Counted from the first letter of the stretch, positions 16,073-25,455 are shown. The stretch: 33,389 nt of DNA from Ignavibacteria bacterium (GCA_013287605.1 JABDDM010000020.1:2023-35411); one strand, 5' to 3'. Translations and numbers: made by a program. Notes: a model not told the origin generated them from the letters alone.

Positions 16073-17359
16073 ATGCCCACTAAGCGAATAGCAACGTTCC
16101 TCTTCTTCATTTCGACAGTACTGGCACTCGTTGCCAGCACGCCTTCGGTTCGTGCTCAGGATAAACTTCTGATCAATATGGATCTTGATCAGACAGACCA
16201 CCTCAAGGCTTATGGGGTTACGTTCTGGGCTCTTAAGCGCGGTATCGAGGTAGATTGGCTCCTGAACTATCGAGGTGGGAGCTTTATGTCCGACTATTCC
16301 GATCTGCTCGCGAGCGAGTGCCGAATTCGAGGAGTTGCTTTCGAAAAGCTGGACGCCTCAACTGCACAGAGCATTTACACTCTTGTGCAGGGTGAAGAAA
16401 AGAACATGGATGTCGTAAAGCTCGAGAAGGCACCGAGGATCGCGGTTTATGTCCCACCTGGTAATCAACCATGGGACGACGCGGTGACTCTCGTGCTCGA
16501 CTATGCCGAGGTGCCATATGATAAGGTCTGGGACGATGAAGTCTTGGGTGGCAGTCTCGCGAAGTATGACTGGATCCATCTGCATCACGAAGATTTCACC
16601 GGTCAGTACGGAAAGTTTTATGGAAGCTATAGCACTGCTCCCTGGTATCAGGCACAGGTACGGCTGCTCGAAGCGGAAGCGCATAAGCTTGGCTACCAAA
16701 AGGTAAGCGAGGAGAAACGCGCCGTCGCGATGAAGATCAAGGAGTTCGTCGGCAACGGCGGCTACATGTTCGCAATGTGCTCTGCTACGGATTCCTACGA
16801 CGTCGCACTTGCGAGCGAAGGCACCGATATCGTTGAATCGGTATTCGATGGCGATCCGGTCGACCCAAACTATGCATCAAAGCTTGATTTTACCAAGACA
16901 TTCGCGTTCGAAAATTTCAAGATCGAGACGAACCCGATGATCTATGAATACAGCGACATCGACGTTCAGCCTGCCGAGATCGGAAGCCAGGAGAATGACT
17001 ACTTTACCCTCTTCGATTTCAGCGCGAAGTACGACCCCGTGCCGACGATGCTAACGCAAGACCATGTGAATGTGATCAAAGGCTTCATGGGACAGACGAC
17101 GATGTTCCATAAGAACCTGATCAAGAAGAGCGTCACCATCCTGGCAGAGCGTGCGGGCGCTGACCAGGTGCGCTATCTCTATTCAAACTTCGGCAAAGGC
17201 TTTTTCGCCTTCTATGGTGGCCATGATCCTGAAGACTATCAGCACCAGGTCGGCGATCCGCCCACAGATCTCAGGCTGCACAAAAACAGTCCGGGCTACC
17301 GGCTCATTCTAAACAATGTCCTCTTTCCTGCAGCAAAGAAGAAAAAGTTGAAAACATGA
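16073..17359 (+). CDS. Exported conserved protein often mislabelled 'asparagine synthetase B'; function unknown
   Basis: This 428-residue protein has a signal peptide (1-29, ending VRAQ). I recognise the family from Bacteroidota by its conserved blocks: DHLKAYGVTFWALKRG (42-57), WLLNYRGGSF (62-71), LEKAPRIAVYVPPGNQPWDD (117-136), DWIHLHHEDFTGQYGKFYG (166-184), GGYMFAMCSATDSYDVALAS (229-248), FYGGHDPEDYQHQVGD (380-395) and a lysine-rich end AAKKKKLKT. It has neither the Cys2 glutaminase end nor the SGGxDS ATP-binding motif of true AsnB, so that name is unsupported. G229-x-x-x-x-x-x-C236 and the HHED and GGHDPED motifs are candidate active-site or metal positions; the MCSA loop loosely recalls a class I glutaminase-like elbow. 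The start at 16073 (ATG) is preferred over a TTG at 16061 that overlaps the TPR gene. It is probably periplasmic. Confidence 0.85.
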   Translation: MPTKRIATFLFFISTVLALVASTPSVRAQDKLLINMDLDQTDHLKAYGVTFWALKRGIEVDWLLNYRGGSFMSDYSDLLASECRIRGVAFEKLDASTAQSIYTLVQGEEKNMDVVKLEKAPRIAVYVPPGNQPWDDAVTLVLDYAEVPYDKVWDDEVLGGSLAKYDWIHLHHEDFTGQYGKFYGSYSTAPWYQAQVRLLEAEAHKLGYQKVSEEKRAVAMKIKEFVGNGGYMFAMCSATDSYDVALASEGTDIVESVFDGDPVDPNYASKLDFTKTFAFENFKIETNPMIYEYSDIDVQPAEIGSQENDYFTLFDFSAKYDPVPTMLTQDHVNVIKGFMGQTTMFHKNLIKKSVTILAERAGADQVRYLYSNFGKGFFAFYGGHDPEDYQHQVGDPPTDLRLHKNSPGYRLILNNVLFPAAKKKKLKT

Positions 17360-17365
17360 ATCCCG

Positions 17366-17412
17366 AGGGCTTGCATTCGCTCGATGGCATAATCCGAATT
17401 GAGAGCCCTTTT
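17366..17412 (+). terminator. Possible terminator after the TPR/asnB-like operon
   Basis: AGGGCT (17366-17371) can pair with AGCCCT (17404-17409), with a small inner TGC/GCA stem, followed by TTTT. It lies just past the stop at 17359. The loop is long, so confidence is modest. Confidence 0.35.
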
Positions 17413-17908
17413 AACGAATCGCCGCCCTAATCGTCAATAACGTTAGAATTGAAGCTGGCTCCTGTGAACTAATTCCGCCAAAGAAAGCTTATTTTGAGTG
17501 AGGAAATACATCATTGACCGGGCTGGGTCCCGCTAACGGGTTACGCATTCTGTATTAGCTATGAAGCTGGATCAAGAATGATCCGCGTATGCCGTAAACG
17601 GGACTCAGCACGCTTATCGCACCGGCGTCGTAATTCCTCATCATCGGCTTTGATATCGCCCATCATCCGAGCTGATCCAAAGAATGTGCCCCGCCTTGTC
17701 TTGATTGGCAAGGTATACCCGCAATAGGATCCGAGCATACTCCCACAAGATTGCCTGGAGTTCGTTGCGTCGCTGAAGTGCGCACATGCGCTTCTCAACG
17801 ATGCGACCGGCTTCACTCAATTCAAGCACGCACCCCGAAGTTTCGACGCTCGCACTCACGCGGGCCAAGCTCTTAACGAACAACGCGTTTACTCTTTAGC
17901 GAGTTTGT
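17413..17908. other. Intergenic region before ftsK, no confident gene
   Basis: Nearly 500 nt without a supported gene. Two minus-strand open frames (17641-17883 and 17559-17816, different frames) have no recognisable motif; together they could be one frameshifted small gene. I see no exact TAnnTTTG at a suitable distance before ftsK, and no tRNA-like structure. Confidence 0.5.
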
Positions 17909-20900
17909 ATGCCCGACGATCTCAATTCTTCCGATAGCCCATTCATTCGCGTATCACGCACCGGCGAGCGCTCCGTGATCGTTGGACGTGCGAGTGACAA
18001 GGCTGCATCAGGTCGTTCGCGACGGATCACCCTGGACGACCCTCAGGAGCAGACCACTCGGCGCTCTCCTGGCGCGGCTGACCGTCGTAATTCGAATGAT
18101 CAATTCGATGACGAATTCATCGATGAACCAATTCGTCTCGATGCTGAAGGTGTCGATGAAGAACCCGAGCGACCGACACGGCGCGCCCGTGGCGCGCGGC
18201 CAATGCCACCTCGGCTCTCTGAATCGGGGAATCTCCAGCCTGAACGCAAGGAGTCTTCGCGCACGTCATCGAACCGAACTGCCTCGAACACTTCTTCACG
18301 TGCAGCCAAGCAAGCAGAAGCGGAACAAATCGCACTCAATCTGAAGGCACCGCGAAAGAAGCAGGATCCAACCGTGAAGAAGCGTCAGGTGCTAGGCACC
18401 GTCCTCTTCGTGTTTGCTGTGCTCGTCACGATTGCCATCATCAGCTACACACCGAAAGACGCGGCTGTCGCGGAAACGAAATTCAGCGATCTCTTTTCGG
18501 TCATTACACGCACCGACCCCGTTGTGAACGCGCATGCCGACACCGCGCTCAATAGTCTCGGCCTCATTGGTGCAATGCTCGCGGACTTCCTGATCAACAA
18601 GACAATCGGCTATGCTTCGATCATCTATCCTATCTTCTTCGGATGGTGGTCCCTCGCCTTCTTTCGCTTTACACAGCGTCAGAGGCAGCGTTTGATCCTG
18701 GCAACGACATTCTTTCTCGTAACAGCGATTCTGTTTTCTGCCACCATCGGCACGACACAATTGATTCCATCGATCCCACATCTCCAGCGAGAGTGGTCCG
18801 GTGCCGTCGGGCAATTTCTGGGGCTCACATTTACACGACTCATCGGTTCGATCGGAGCGCTTATTGTCTACGCTACTGCATTCGTAATCACGCTTGTCTT
18901 TTCAATCGATCTCGATATTGAGAAGACATTCATGCGGATTGTGGGCGCATACAAATACATCGTCATGAGCTCGCGCCGGCGGATCATTGAGTTCTGGGAC
19001 AAACGAGAATTGAAGCGCGAAGCGAAGGAACTTGCTCGCACCGCAGATGCTGAAGCGGATCGCATCGAAGACGAGATCGATCGGAGAACTGAAGAGACAG
19101 AAAGCGTAGAACAAGAGGATCCTTCAGAAGAACTACAACCCGCCGCGATTGCCGCTACACCAGTCATAGCACGCAAGCCGAAGTCATCGCTTCTCTCTCC
19201 AGATGTAAGCGAGACTGCCCTGGATGCGTCTGCTGCAGAGATTCAAGAGATCACCAATTCCTCTGAAGCGCCGAAGTCCGATCCGCAAGTCAAGATCATG
19301 CGACCCGCTGCAGTTGCAGCAGCGGCCCAAGGGTTCAATTCGACGGGTCCACTTTTAAAGGTTCGTCCTATCTCAAAAGTCACTGATCCTCAAGGTGGCA
19401 TTCCACGATTAACCCGGACCCAAGACGACAAACTCGGCACGAGACCGAATTCACTCGAGCGCCTCTCCAATGGGGCCGTTGTTCGGAATGCTGACAGGAA
19501 GTTAAATGATATCGATGCCCCACAGCCGACTCGGCCTGAGGAGGCCACACTAGTAGCAGGCATCGAGGAAACGATAACTCATTCAGATACTCAGGTTGCA
19601 CCACCACACTCCGAAGGGCGTGATGGCCTTATTGAAGGCATCAGGCCTTTGAAGCGTGAGCAAGCGATCTCAATCAAAAAGGAGCTTCCTCCTGTGATGC
19701 TCGGCGACGAGTCAACGCTCAGCAACGACGCACTTCCCCACTCGGTCGATGGCGGCGCTGAGTTGCTTGACGTCGTCAGGGAACATCAGTCTATCGCTCG
19801 CGAAGCAGTCCGTGAAGCTGAACGCTTGCGTAAGACTGGCGATGAACCAATCTTTGGAGAAGCAGCAGCTAAACGAGTGATCATCCCTGAGAATCCTTAT
19901 CAGGAAAATCTTAACAAATACAAGCTTCCATCGGTCGATCTACTCACCCCGGCGGAAGCGAAAGATCTGCTGGACGCCGACGACGAAGAGCTTGCAATGA
20001 AAGGCCGCGTCCTGAGAGATAAGCTCGCGACATTCGGAGTCGAGATCGAGAACATTACTGTCACTCCAGGTCCGGTGGTGACGCTCTATGAGTTCACCCC
20101 AGCCGAAGGCGTGAAGGTCTCGCGCGTTGAGAATCTGACGGATGACATTGCACTTGCAATGAAAGCTCGTGGTATTCGTATCATTGCGCCTATCCCAGGC
20201 CGCGGTACGATCGGGGTCGAGATTCCGAATGATGTACCGAAGATGGTGCGTATGCGGCAGATGCTGGAATCGGATAGCTTCCGGAAGACCAAGATGAATC
20301 TTCCTGTGGCCCTTGGCAAGACAATTTCCGGAGATGTCTACGTCGATGATCTCAACAAGATGCCACACTTGCTGATCGCTGGTGCGACAGGCGCAGGAAA
20401 GTCTGTGGGTGTCAATGGCATTATCACGAGCTTATTGTACGCGAAATCCCCGAAGGACGTCAAGTTTGTCATTGTGGATCCGAAGAAGATCGAGCTTTCG
20501 CTCTACAAGCTGCTTCGTAAGCATTATCTCATCGTCTCGCCAGAGGCCGGCGAGGACATCGTGACCACTCCGCAGTTCGCTGTGCTTGCACTCAAGGCAG
20601 TGGAACTCGAAATGGAGCGACGCTATGACAAGCTCGCAAAGGCTGGTGTGCGCTCGCTGCTCGACTATAATATTAAAGTCGCGCAGGGCAAGCTGCATTC
20701 GACACAGGAGGAACAGCATTATCATTTGCCATATATCGTTGTGATCATCGACGAGCTCGCTGATCTAATGATCACAGCAGGGCGTGAGATCGAAGAGCCG
20801 ATCTGCCGCATTGCGCAAATGGCTCGAGCAGTTGGTATTCACATGATCCTCGCGACGCAGCGTCCTTCGGTCGATGTAATTACAGGAGTGATCAAGGCGA

Positions 20901-21424
20901 ACTTCCCCGCGCGTATTGCCTATCAAGTTGCGACGCGTGTTGATTCGCGTACCATTCTCGACTCGATGGGCGCGGAGCAATTGCTTGGCAACGGCGACAT
21001 GCTCTATCAGCCGAGTGGTACACCAAAACCTATCCGTTTGCAAGCTCCTTTCATTTCGACAGAAGAAGTAGAAGCAATCGTTGAAGCGGTCTCATCTCAG
21101 GATGGTCCGGGCCTAAGCTATTCCCGCCCGTGGACGCTGCCAAGCCTCAAGCAAAAGAATGGCGGCGGGTATAGTAGTGCAATGGATGATGGCGATGGGC
21201 GCGACGAACTCTTTGAAGAAGCCGCGCGCGTCATCGTTCGGCATCAGCAAGGCAGTGTATCGCTCTTGCAGCGAAGACTGAAGGTTGGCTACTCACGTGC
21301 AGCCCGAATCGTGGACGAACTGGAACAGGCGGCGATCGTTGGACCCTTCGATGGCTCCAAAGCCCGAGCAGTCCTCTGCGAGAATGAAGAGGAACTCGAA
21401 CTCGTATTGGAAGGGCTGCGATAA
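17909..21424 (+). CDS. ftsK: DNA translocase FtsK/SpoIIIE family
   Basis: This 1,171-residue septal DNA pump moves chromosome ends apart before division. It has a charged N-terminal extension (1-155), then four membrane segments at about 161-183, 215-252, 260-282 and 307-332. A low-complexity linker follows to about 650. The motor domain has Walker A GATGAGKS (825-832), Walker B IVVIIDE with D948-E949, and the conserved RPSVDVITG loop. The C-terminal gamma winged helix (about 1098-1160: VRHQQGSVSLLQRRLKVGYSR) binds the polarity sequences of the chromosome. It is longer than the typical Bacteroidota protein (about 800-900 residues) because of the N-terminal extension and long linker. ATG 17909 is the only good start. 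It converges with the lipoprotein gene at 21496. Confidence 0.96.
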   Translation: MPDDLNSSDSPFIRVSRTGERSVIVGRASDKAASGRSRRITLDDPQEQTTRRSPGAADRRNSNDQFDDEFIDEPIRLDAEGVDEEPERPTRRARGARPMPPRLSESGNLQPERKESSRTSSNRTASNTSSRAAKQAEAEQIALNLKAPRKKQDPTVKKRQVLGTVLFVFAVLVTIAIISYTPKDAAVAETKFSDLFSVITRTDPVVNAHADTALNSLGLIGAMLADFLINKTIGYASIIYPIFFGWWSLAFFRFTQRQRQRLILATTFFLVTAILFSATIGTTQLIPSIPHLQREWSGAVGQFLGLTFTRLIGSIGALIVYATAFVITLVFSIDLDIEKTFMRIVGAYKYIVMSSRRRIIEFWDKRELKREAKELARTADAEADRIEDEIDRRTEETESVEQEDPSEELQPAAIAATPVIARKPKSSLLSPDVSETALDASAAEIQEITNSSEAPKSDPQVKIMRPAAVAAAAQGFNSTGPLLKVRPISKVTDPQGGIPRLTRTQDDKLGTRPNSLERLSNGAVVRNADRKLNDIDAPQPTRPEEATLVAGIEETITHSDTQVAPPHSEGRDGLIEGIRPLKREQAISIKKELPPVMLGDESTLSNDALPHSVDGGAELLDVVREHQSIAREAVREAERLRKTGDEPIFGEAAAKRVIIPENPYQENLNKYKLPSVDLLTPAEAKDLLDADDEELAMKGRVLRDKLATFGVEIENITVTPGPVVTLYEFTPAEGVKVSRVENLTDDIALAMKARGIRIIAPIPGRGTIGVEIPNDVPKMVRMRQMLESDSFRKTKMNLPVALGKTISGDVYVDDLNKMPHLLIAGATGAGKSVGVNGIITSLLYAKSPKDVKFVIVDPKKIELSLYKLLRKHYLIVSPEAGEDIVTTPQFAVLALKAVELEMERRYDKLAKAGVRSLLDYNIKVAQGKLHSTQEEQHYHLPYIVVIIDELADLMITAGREIEEPICRIAQMARAVGIHMILATQRPSVDVITGVIKANFPARIAYQVATRVDSRTILDSMGAEQLLGNGDMLYQPSGTPKPIRLQAPFISTEEVEAIVEAVSSQDGPGLSYSRPWTLPSLKQKNGGGYSSAMDDGDGRDELFEEAARVIVRHQQGSVSLLQRRLKVGYSRAARIVDELEQAAIVGPFDGSKARAVLCENEEELELVLEGLR

Positions 21425-21432
21425 AATGTTGC

Positions 21433-21465
21433 GTGTGTTCGTACTATTGAATGGAATCAACACAC
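21433..21465. terminator. Weak hairpin between convergent ftsK and lipoprotein genes
   Basis: GTGTGTT (21433-21439) is complementary to AACACAC (21459-21465) with a 19-nt loop. It lies between two stop codons facing each other, as a bidirectional terminator might, but there is no clean U-tract on either strand. Confidence 0.25.
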
Positions 21466-21495
21466 CCGCTACCAAAAAGCCTTGCAATCTCAGAC

Positions 21496-21972
21496 TTAGT
21501 TCGTCGCGTTCCTAGGCATGATTTGCTCGATCCTGGTTACAACCCAGATGCTTTCAGTGCCATTTTTCTTTTTCGCAAGCGTCACAAGAAGCGACATCGG
21601 GCCCTGCTTCACATCAGCAGAAAATAGCGCTGTTGAGTCGGTCTGCTCAATTGGCGTAATGTTCTTGGTTGGTAAAAAGTGGGCACCGGGAGGCATTCTC
21701 AGAGGCTCAGCAAGCCAATATTCCACAGCTCCGCGCGCATCCGCGGGCCGCATCTGTACTGGAAGCTTCAGAAGACTGTCGATATCGTGCTGTGAGTAAC
21801 TGATCTTCGAAACTAGTCCTGACTGGCCTGGCTCCGTCTGAACTCGTTCATTCTGACCAGGCCGAGGACCATTCGGCTTACCAGTAGGTTCATCCACTTT
21901 TTTGCATGCACTGGTCACCAGCAGGGTGAGCGAGAAAATAAAGCTTACTTTAAGAATCGAAAATCTTGTCAT
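21496..21972 (-). CDS. Small lipoprotein of unknown function
   Basis: This 158-residue protein has a signal sequence ending LLVTSAC, with Cys23 as the probable lipid-anchored residue, followed by a Pro/Gly/Gln-rich spacer (about 24-52). The remainder (YSQHDIDSLLKLPVQMRP; a strand pattern ending SLLVTLAKKKNGTESIWVVTRIEQI) looks like a small alpha/beta domain of the kind that handles a 'VVTxI' strand pair, but I recognise no family. The ATG at 21972 follows the stop of the BNR protein gene by 23 nt, so the two are probably co-transcribed. An A-rich AAAAGAAAA precedes the start rather than a Shine-Dalgarno, as is usual in Bacteroidota. Confidence 0.78.
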   Translation of the reverse strand: MTRFSILKVSFIFSLTLLVTSACKKVDEPTGKPNGPRPGQNERVQTEPGQSGLVSKISYSQHDIDSLLKLPVQMRPADARGAVEYWLAEPLRMPPGAHFLPTKNITPIEQTDSTALFSADVKQGPMSLLVTLAKKKNGTESIWVVTRIEQIMPRNATN

Positions 21973-21995
21973 TTTTCTTTTAAAGTGATCGAATA

Positions 21996-24095
21996 TTACG
22001 GCCCTTTAACAATCTGAGTGCGCAACACAGTGCCATCCTGGGCAATTACTTCCACAGTATAGACACCGCTCACAAGTCGTGATACATCGAGACTAAGATA
22101 CGCCCCATTATGACCCGGTAACGTTCGCGATGTTACACGTCGTCCGAGAAGATCCGTGATCCAAACGCTGCACTCTCCTTTGAAATCAGGCATCCTAAGA
22201 TGGAGTACTCCATTGCAGGGATTGGGAAAACCAAGCAGTCCGCTTGACTTCTCTTGTACCACATGGACTTCCCGTAGCGCTGGCAACATGTCGATGAAAT
22301 AGTTTGAAGCGTCAAATGTGGTGAGATACAGCCGATGCTTGAGTGAATCATACGCAATCGCAAGAGACTTTGGAAATCTCCCAGCATCGCCGGAATGAAG
22401 TCCAAGATTGAGCGAATCCCAACTGATTCCATTGTCCTTGCTCAAATAAACTCCAGACGGAGGCGAAGCGCTATCTCCTGACATCGCCGCGACCACAACC
22501 GACTTAGAGAGTGAGAGAATGCATTTAGGAAACCCAGAAGGAAAGTGACGGATCACTCCCCATGTCGCCCCTTGGTCTGCAGAACGAGCAACAGTATGAT
22601 CCCGAAGTCCAACGAAAAGAAATCCGCCCGGACCCACAGAGATCGCAGTGACTCCACTCGTATCTGGAAGCTGAACTTCTGACCAGGTTGTGGCATCATC
22701 ACTTCGCGAATAAAAGTGTCTTGAGCTCGCCGTGAACGAAGTATTTCCGATATTGAGAAGCGTCAATAGTGGCTCAGGCGGCTCGACACTTTGATATTGA
22801 ATCGATTGTGTCTTGTCGAGGCGAGCGATAACGTGGCCGTCCGAAGTGCTCGCGAGCAACGTACTGTTGGGTTGAACGACCGCACCAGTGAATGTGCCGG
22901 TAAGTCCTGAGTCGAGTGAATGCCACGTCCACCCGTTATCGGAAGAGAGCTCCACTTGATTTTTGGCTCCAGCCGTTAGTTGATTATCGATCTTCGGGAA
23001 AAACTGTGTTACGTTTAGGAGACCTGTTTTTTCCCATCCGGAAGTAGAGTCGGTTGAACGGTAACAATCGGCGCCCTGCACGTATATGCGACCGCTATCT
23101 CCAACAGCAAGCGAAGAGATCGAAGCGGTCACAATGCCTTCGTTGGAGTACTGCCATGTGGCTCCATCGTTAAAGGATGTGTAGGCTCCCGCAAATAGAA
23201 CCCCTGATGAATCACATGCCAGAGCGGAAGGGTTTTCGAATACTCGAGTCCACGATAGTCCAAAATCCGAGGATCGATAGATGCCACTTTTGGCAGTATC
23301 GTAACTAACTATTGCGCTAACAAATATCTTGTGCGTCGGCGTGATGACCAAACCGTCGACAGGCGAAACCCTAGACGCGGTTATACTCGCACTTTGCCAG
23401 TGATTACTCGCATCCCGAGAGATGCGTATTGTGCCATTATTAACGTAAATAAGGATTACGATGCTGTCTCGAGCGTATATGGTGTGAAAACCGTCCAATT
23501 TAAGTGACCGCGACCAGTTCACACCGGCATCCATCGAACGATAAAGCCAATAATAGTTATACGCGAAGATAATCTTGGAAGTCCCTGCTGCGAGGTGGTC
23601 AACAATATCTGGAAGGCTATCTTTTCCGCCTAGAGAGTCCCAAGTCTTTCCAACATCTGAACTGTAGGCCAAGTGGCCTTTCAGCCAAAGGAAAATTCCG
23701 CCCTGGGGGCTTAAACATCCAGCGTGATAGAGGGAGTCGTCTCGCACAAGGATATCCCATGACTTTCCCGAATCGCGGCTAAAGATCCATGGATTTTTGC
23801 CGGAGATTGATTGACCAAACTCGTAAAGATCTTTTTTCACCGGATCAACTCCCAGCGTTTGCGGATACCCTGCAAATCTTGTCCGGTTCTGCCAGCTCTT
23901 CCCGCTGTCCGAAGAACTCTCCATCACCCCAAAATCAGAATAGACCACACCATGCGGTTCAGCTGCCGACATACCTGCCGACGGCGCACCTGGCGAGCCC
24001 CAACGCACCCATCGCGGCGTTTGAGCATGCAACAAGGGCGCATTGATGATAGCGCCCAATATGAAAACGGATATGATGACGAGGGCTGTCTTCAA
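21996..24095 (-). CDS. Secreted BNR/Asp-box beta-propeller protein with T9SS tail
   Basis: This 699-residue protein has signal peptide 1-25 (ending LLHAQ). At least ten Asp boxes of the form S-x-D-x-G-x-[ST]-W are spread from about 60 to 590 (for example SSDSGKSW, SRDSGKSW, SSDVGKTW, SSDFGLSW, SADQGATW, SKDNGISW), as in sialidase-like or Ycf48/photosystem-stability-like propellers. There is no sialidase Arg triad visible, so a binding or structural role is as likely as an enzyme. The C-terminus (about 621-699: GFPNPCNG, VWITDLLGRRVTSRTL, VSGVYTVEV) is a T9SS sorting domain. The start is a TTG at 24095: an in-frame TAA lies upstream and no ATG or GTG intervenes. It is followed by a small lipoprotein gene in the same operon. 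Confidence 0.85.
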   Translation of the reverse strand: MKTALVIISVFILGAIINAPLLHAQTPRWVRWGSPGAPSAGMSAAEPHGVVYSDFGVMESSSDSGKSWQNRTRFAGYPQTLGVDPVKKDLYEFGQSISGKNPWIFSRDSGKSWDILVRDDSLYHAGCLSPQGGIFLWLKGHLAYSSDVGKTWDSLGGKDSLPDIVDHLAAGTSKIIFAYNYYWLYRSMDAGVNWSRSLKLDGFHTIYARDSIVILIYVNNGTIRISRDASNHWQSASITASRVSPVDGLVITPTHKIFVSAIVSYDTAKSGIYRSSDFGLSWTRVFENPSALACDSSGVLFAGAYTSFNDGATWQYSNEGIVTASISSLAVGDSGRIYVQGADCYRSTDSTSGWEKTGLLNVTQFFPKIDNQLTAGAKNQVELSSDNGWTWHSLDSGLTGTFTGAVVQPNSTLLASTSDGHVIARLDKTQSIQYQSVEPPEPLLTLLNIGNTSFTASSRHFYSRSDDATTWSEVQLPDTSGVTAISVGPGGFLFVGLRDHTVARSADQGATWGVIRHFPSGFPKCILSLSKSVVVAAMSGDSASPPSGVYLSKDNGISWDSLNLGLHSGDAGRFPKSLAIAYDSLKHRLYLTTFDASNYFIDMLPALREVHVVQEKSSGLLGFPNPCNGVLHLRMPDFKGECSVWITDLLGRRVTSRTLPGHNGAYLSLDVSRLVSGVYTVEVIAQDGTVLRTQIVKGP

Positions 24096-24190
24096 GAAAT
24101 TATGCTGGTGGATCTTATGACATGGATAAGTACTGCCACCCTTGTTTTGTTACAGGCACGCCAAGAAGTAGTTGGACCCATCTCTAAAAA

Positions 24191-24222
24191 GAAAAAGCAA
24201 CGGCGGTTGCCGTTGCTTTTTC
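24191..24222 (-). terminator. Strong rho-independent terminator, potentially bidirectional
   Basis: A perfect 14-bp stem, GAAAAAGCAACGGC pairing with its complement ending GCTTTTTC, with loop GGTT. The A-run on one side and T-run on the other allow termination in either direction. It lies about 76 nt past the stop of the minus-strand outer-membrane protein gene (24298) and before the BNR gene start at 24095, so it separates these two minus-strand units. Confidence 0.85.
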
Positions 24223-24297
24223 AGATGTAAGGCCGTTTGCAGACGATGGCCCTACGACAACTTGTCGTTCAAATTTTACCTAGCCAAAAACGCTTCC

Positions 24298-25455
24298 TCA
24301 GAAGGAGAAATTTACCATTGTATTGATACCATTGAGCGACTGCGTACTCATCGCGTCCGGCATCGTGTACATGCTGTAGTGATAGCCAGCGGCAATCTCA
24401 ACTCTACTGAAAGCAAAGCCAATGCCAGCCGTCCCAGAGAGATAGCCATGCAGATGAACAGTGGCTTCGAGCTCGGAATAGAAGAACACTCCCTTTGGCG
24501 ACGAAAAATATTGCAGGCGTGAGAACGGAGAGATCGTATTCGCTTGCGAAGGATCGCTTCCAGCCTGATACGATGCAACTCCAATTGTCGCAATGACCGA
24601 GCCATCGTTGTTCACGTCAGCCACGATTCCACCGGCAGCATAATGGAAGTTATTACCCAAACGCATCAATCTCGCGCCAAGTCCAAGCTTGCTTCCAAGA
24701 AATTTGACAATATTGCGAACTTCGATTGTACCGCGGCCATAATCCATCATGGCTTGCGGGCTGTATGAAACTCCTGTACCCGCAAAACCCAATTCCAGCC
24801 TGACGCTTGGGGGCACGTGATTCTCTTCACCCGCATACTCCTCGAACGTTTTGATCTTGACATTGCCATTCATCGGGTCGATCTGGCCAACTGCTAGTCT
24901 ATTATTATGTGCAGCTTCGCTATCGCGATCTGCACGATCGGCAATTTCCACAGCATTTTTCTCAAGTCTTGCAGCATCAACGTATGCGATAAAGACGTTG
25001 CTTTCAAACTCTCGCGCATGCTTGATCGCGATAGGCCAGAGCGTTTCTACATTATTATCGATTGCAATGCCAAGTGTAAATTGTTCGGTGCGCATTCGCA
25101 GGGCGGGCGGAACGTTGGTCAACGTAACGTCATACGCTCCATGACTCAGCCTGGCTGAGACTTTTTGCTCGTTGAGCATATTTCCAAGCGCATTATAGAT
25201 CCTTACGCGCAACTGATGGGTCCCCTGCAGTGCATCTTCTTCGCGGGTCAATCCGTGAAACATGAGCGTACAGGGCTGAGGAATATTTGGCAGCAGAAAC
25301 AGTTCAGAATTGTGCGCTGGGAATGCATGTGCATGAACTCCGGCTGGCGCTTCGTTCATGGCAACCAGTTGCTGCGCAACCAAAGGTTGGTTATTGACAA
25401 GAATCAGCGCAGCCACGCCGAGCATTGCTCGTTGTAGACAGTTATTGCGCCTCAT
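24298..25455 (-). CDS. Probable outer-membrane protein, unknown family
   Basis: This protein has 385 residues from the ATG at 25455 (an ATG at 25476 would add seven). The signal peptide is MRRNNCLQRAMLGVAALILVNNQPLVAQQ. Residues about 45-150 look like a single beta-sandwich domain (YNALGNMLNEQKVS, LSHGAYDVTLTNVPP) resembling a sorting-domain or FlgD-like fold near the N-terminus. A polar, helix-forming section follows (about 160-215). The C-terminal half is glycine- and aromatic-rich alternating strands ending in Phe (NGINTMVNFSF), consistent with a beta-barrel. I recognise no specific family. It has its own strong terminator at 24191-24222. A TATATTCG (one mismatch to the -7 element) lies at 25624-25631 on the same strand, though far from the start. 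Confidence 0.75.
   Translation of the reverse strand: MRRNNCLQRAMLGVAALILVNNQPLVAQQLVAMNEAPAGVHAHAFPAHNSELFLLPNIPQPCTLMFHGLTREEDALQGTHQLRVRIYNALGNMLNEQKVSARLSHGAYDVTLTNVPPALRMRTEQFTLGIAIDNNVETLWPIAIKHAREFESNVFIAYVDAARLEKNAVEIADRADRDSEAAHNNRLAVGQIDPMNGNVKIKTFEEYAGEENHVPPSVRLELGFAGTGVSYSPQAMMDYGRGTIEVRNIVKFLGSKLGLGARLMRLGNNFHYAAGGIVADVNNDGSVIATIGVASYQAGSDPSQANTISPFSRLQYFSSPKGVFFYSELEATVHLHGYLSGTAGIGFAFSRVEIAAGYHYSMYTMPDAMSTQSLNGINTMVNFSF

Noticed and set aside
16061-17359. Asparagine synthetase B as the identity of the gene after the TPR protein
   Set aside because: It has a signal peptide and lacks Cys2 and the SGGxDS ATP-binding motif; the name is a propagated label for an unrelated family.
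17500-17560. tRNA-like or riboswitch-like structure before ftsK
   Set aside because: Only a 4-bp CCCG/CGGG stem is present, with no T-loop or acceptor pairing.
21996-24095. Active sialidase, from the Asp boxes
   Set aside because: Asp boxes occur in many non-enzymatic propellers; I could not find the Arg triad or other catalytic residues of sialidases.
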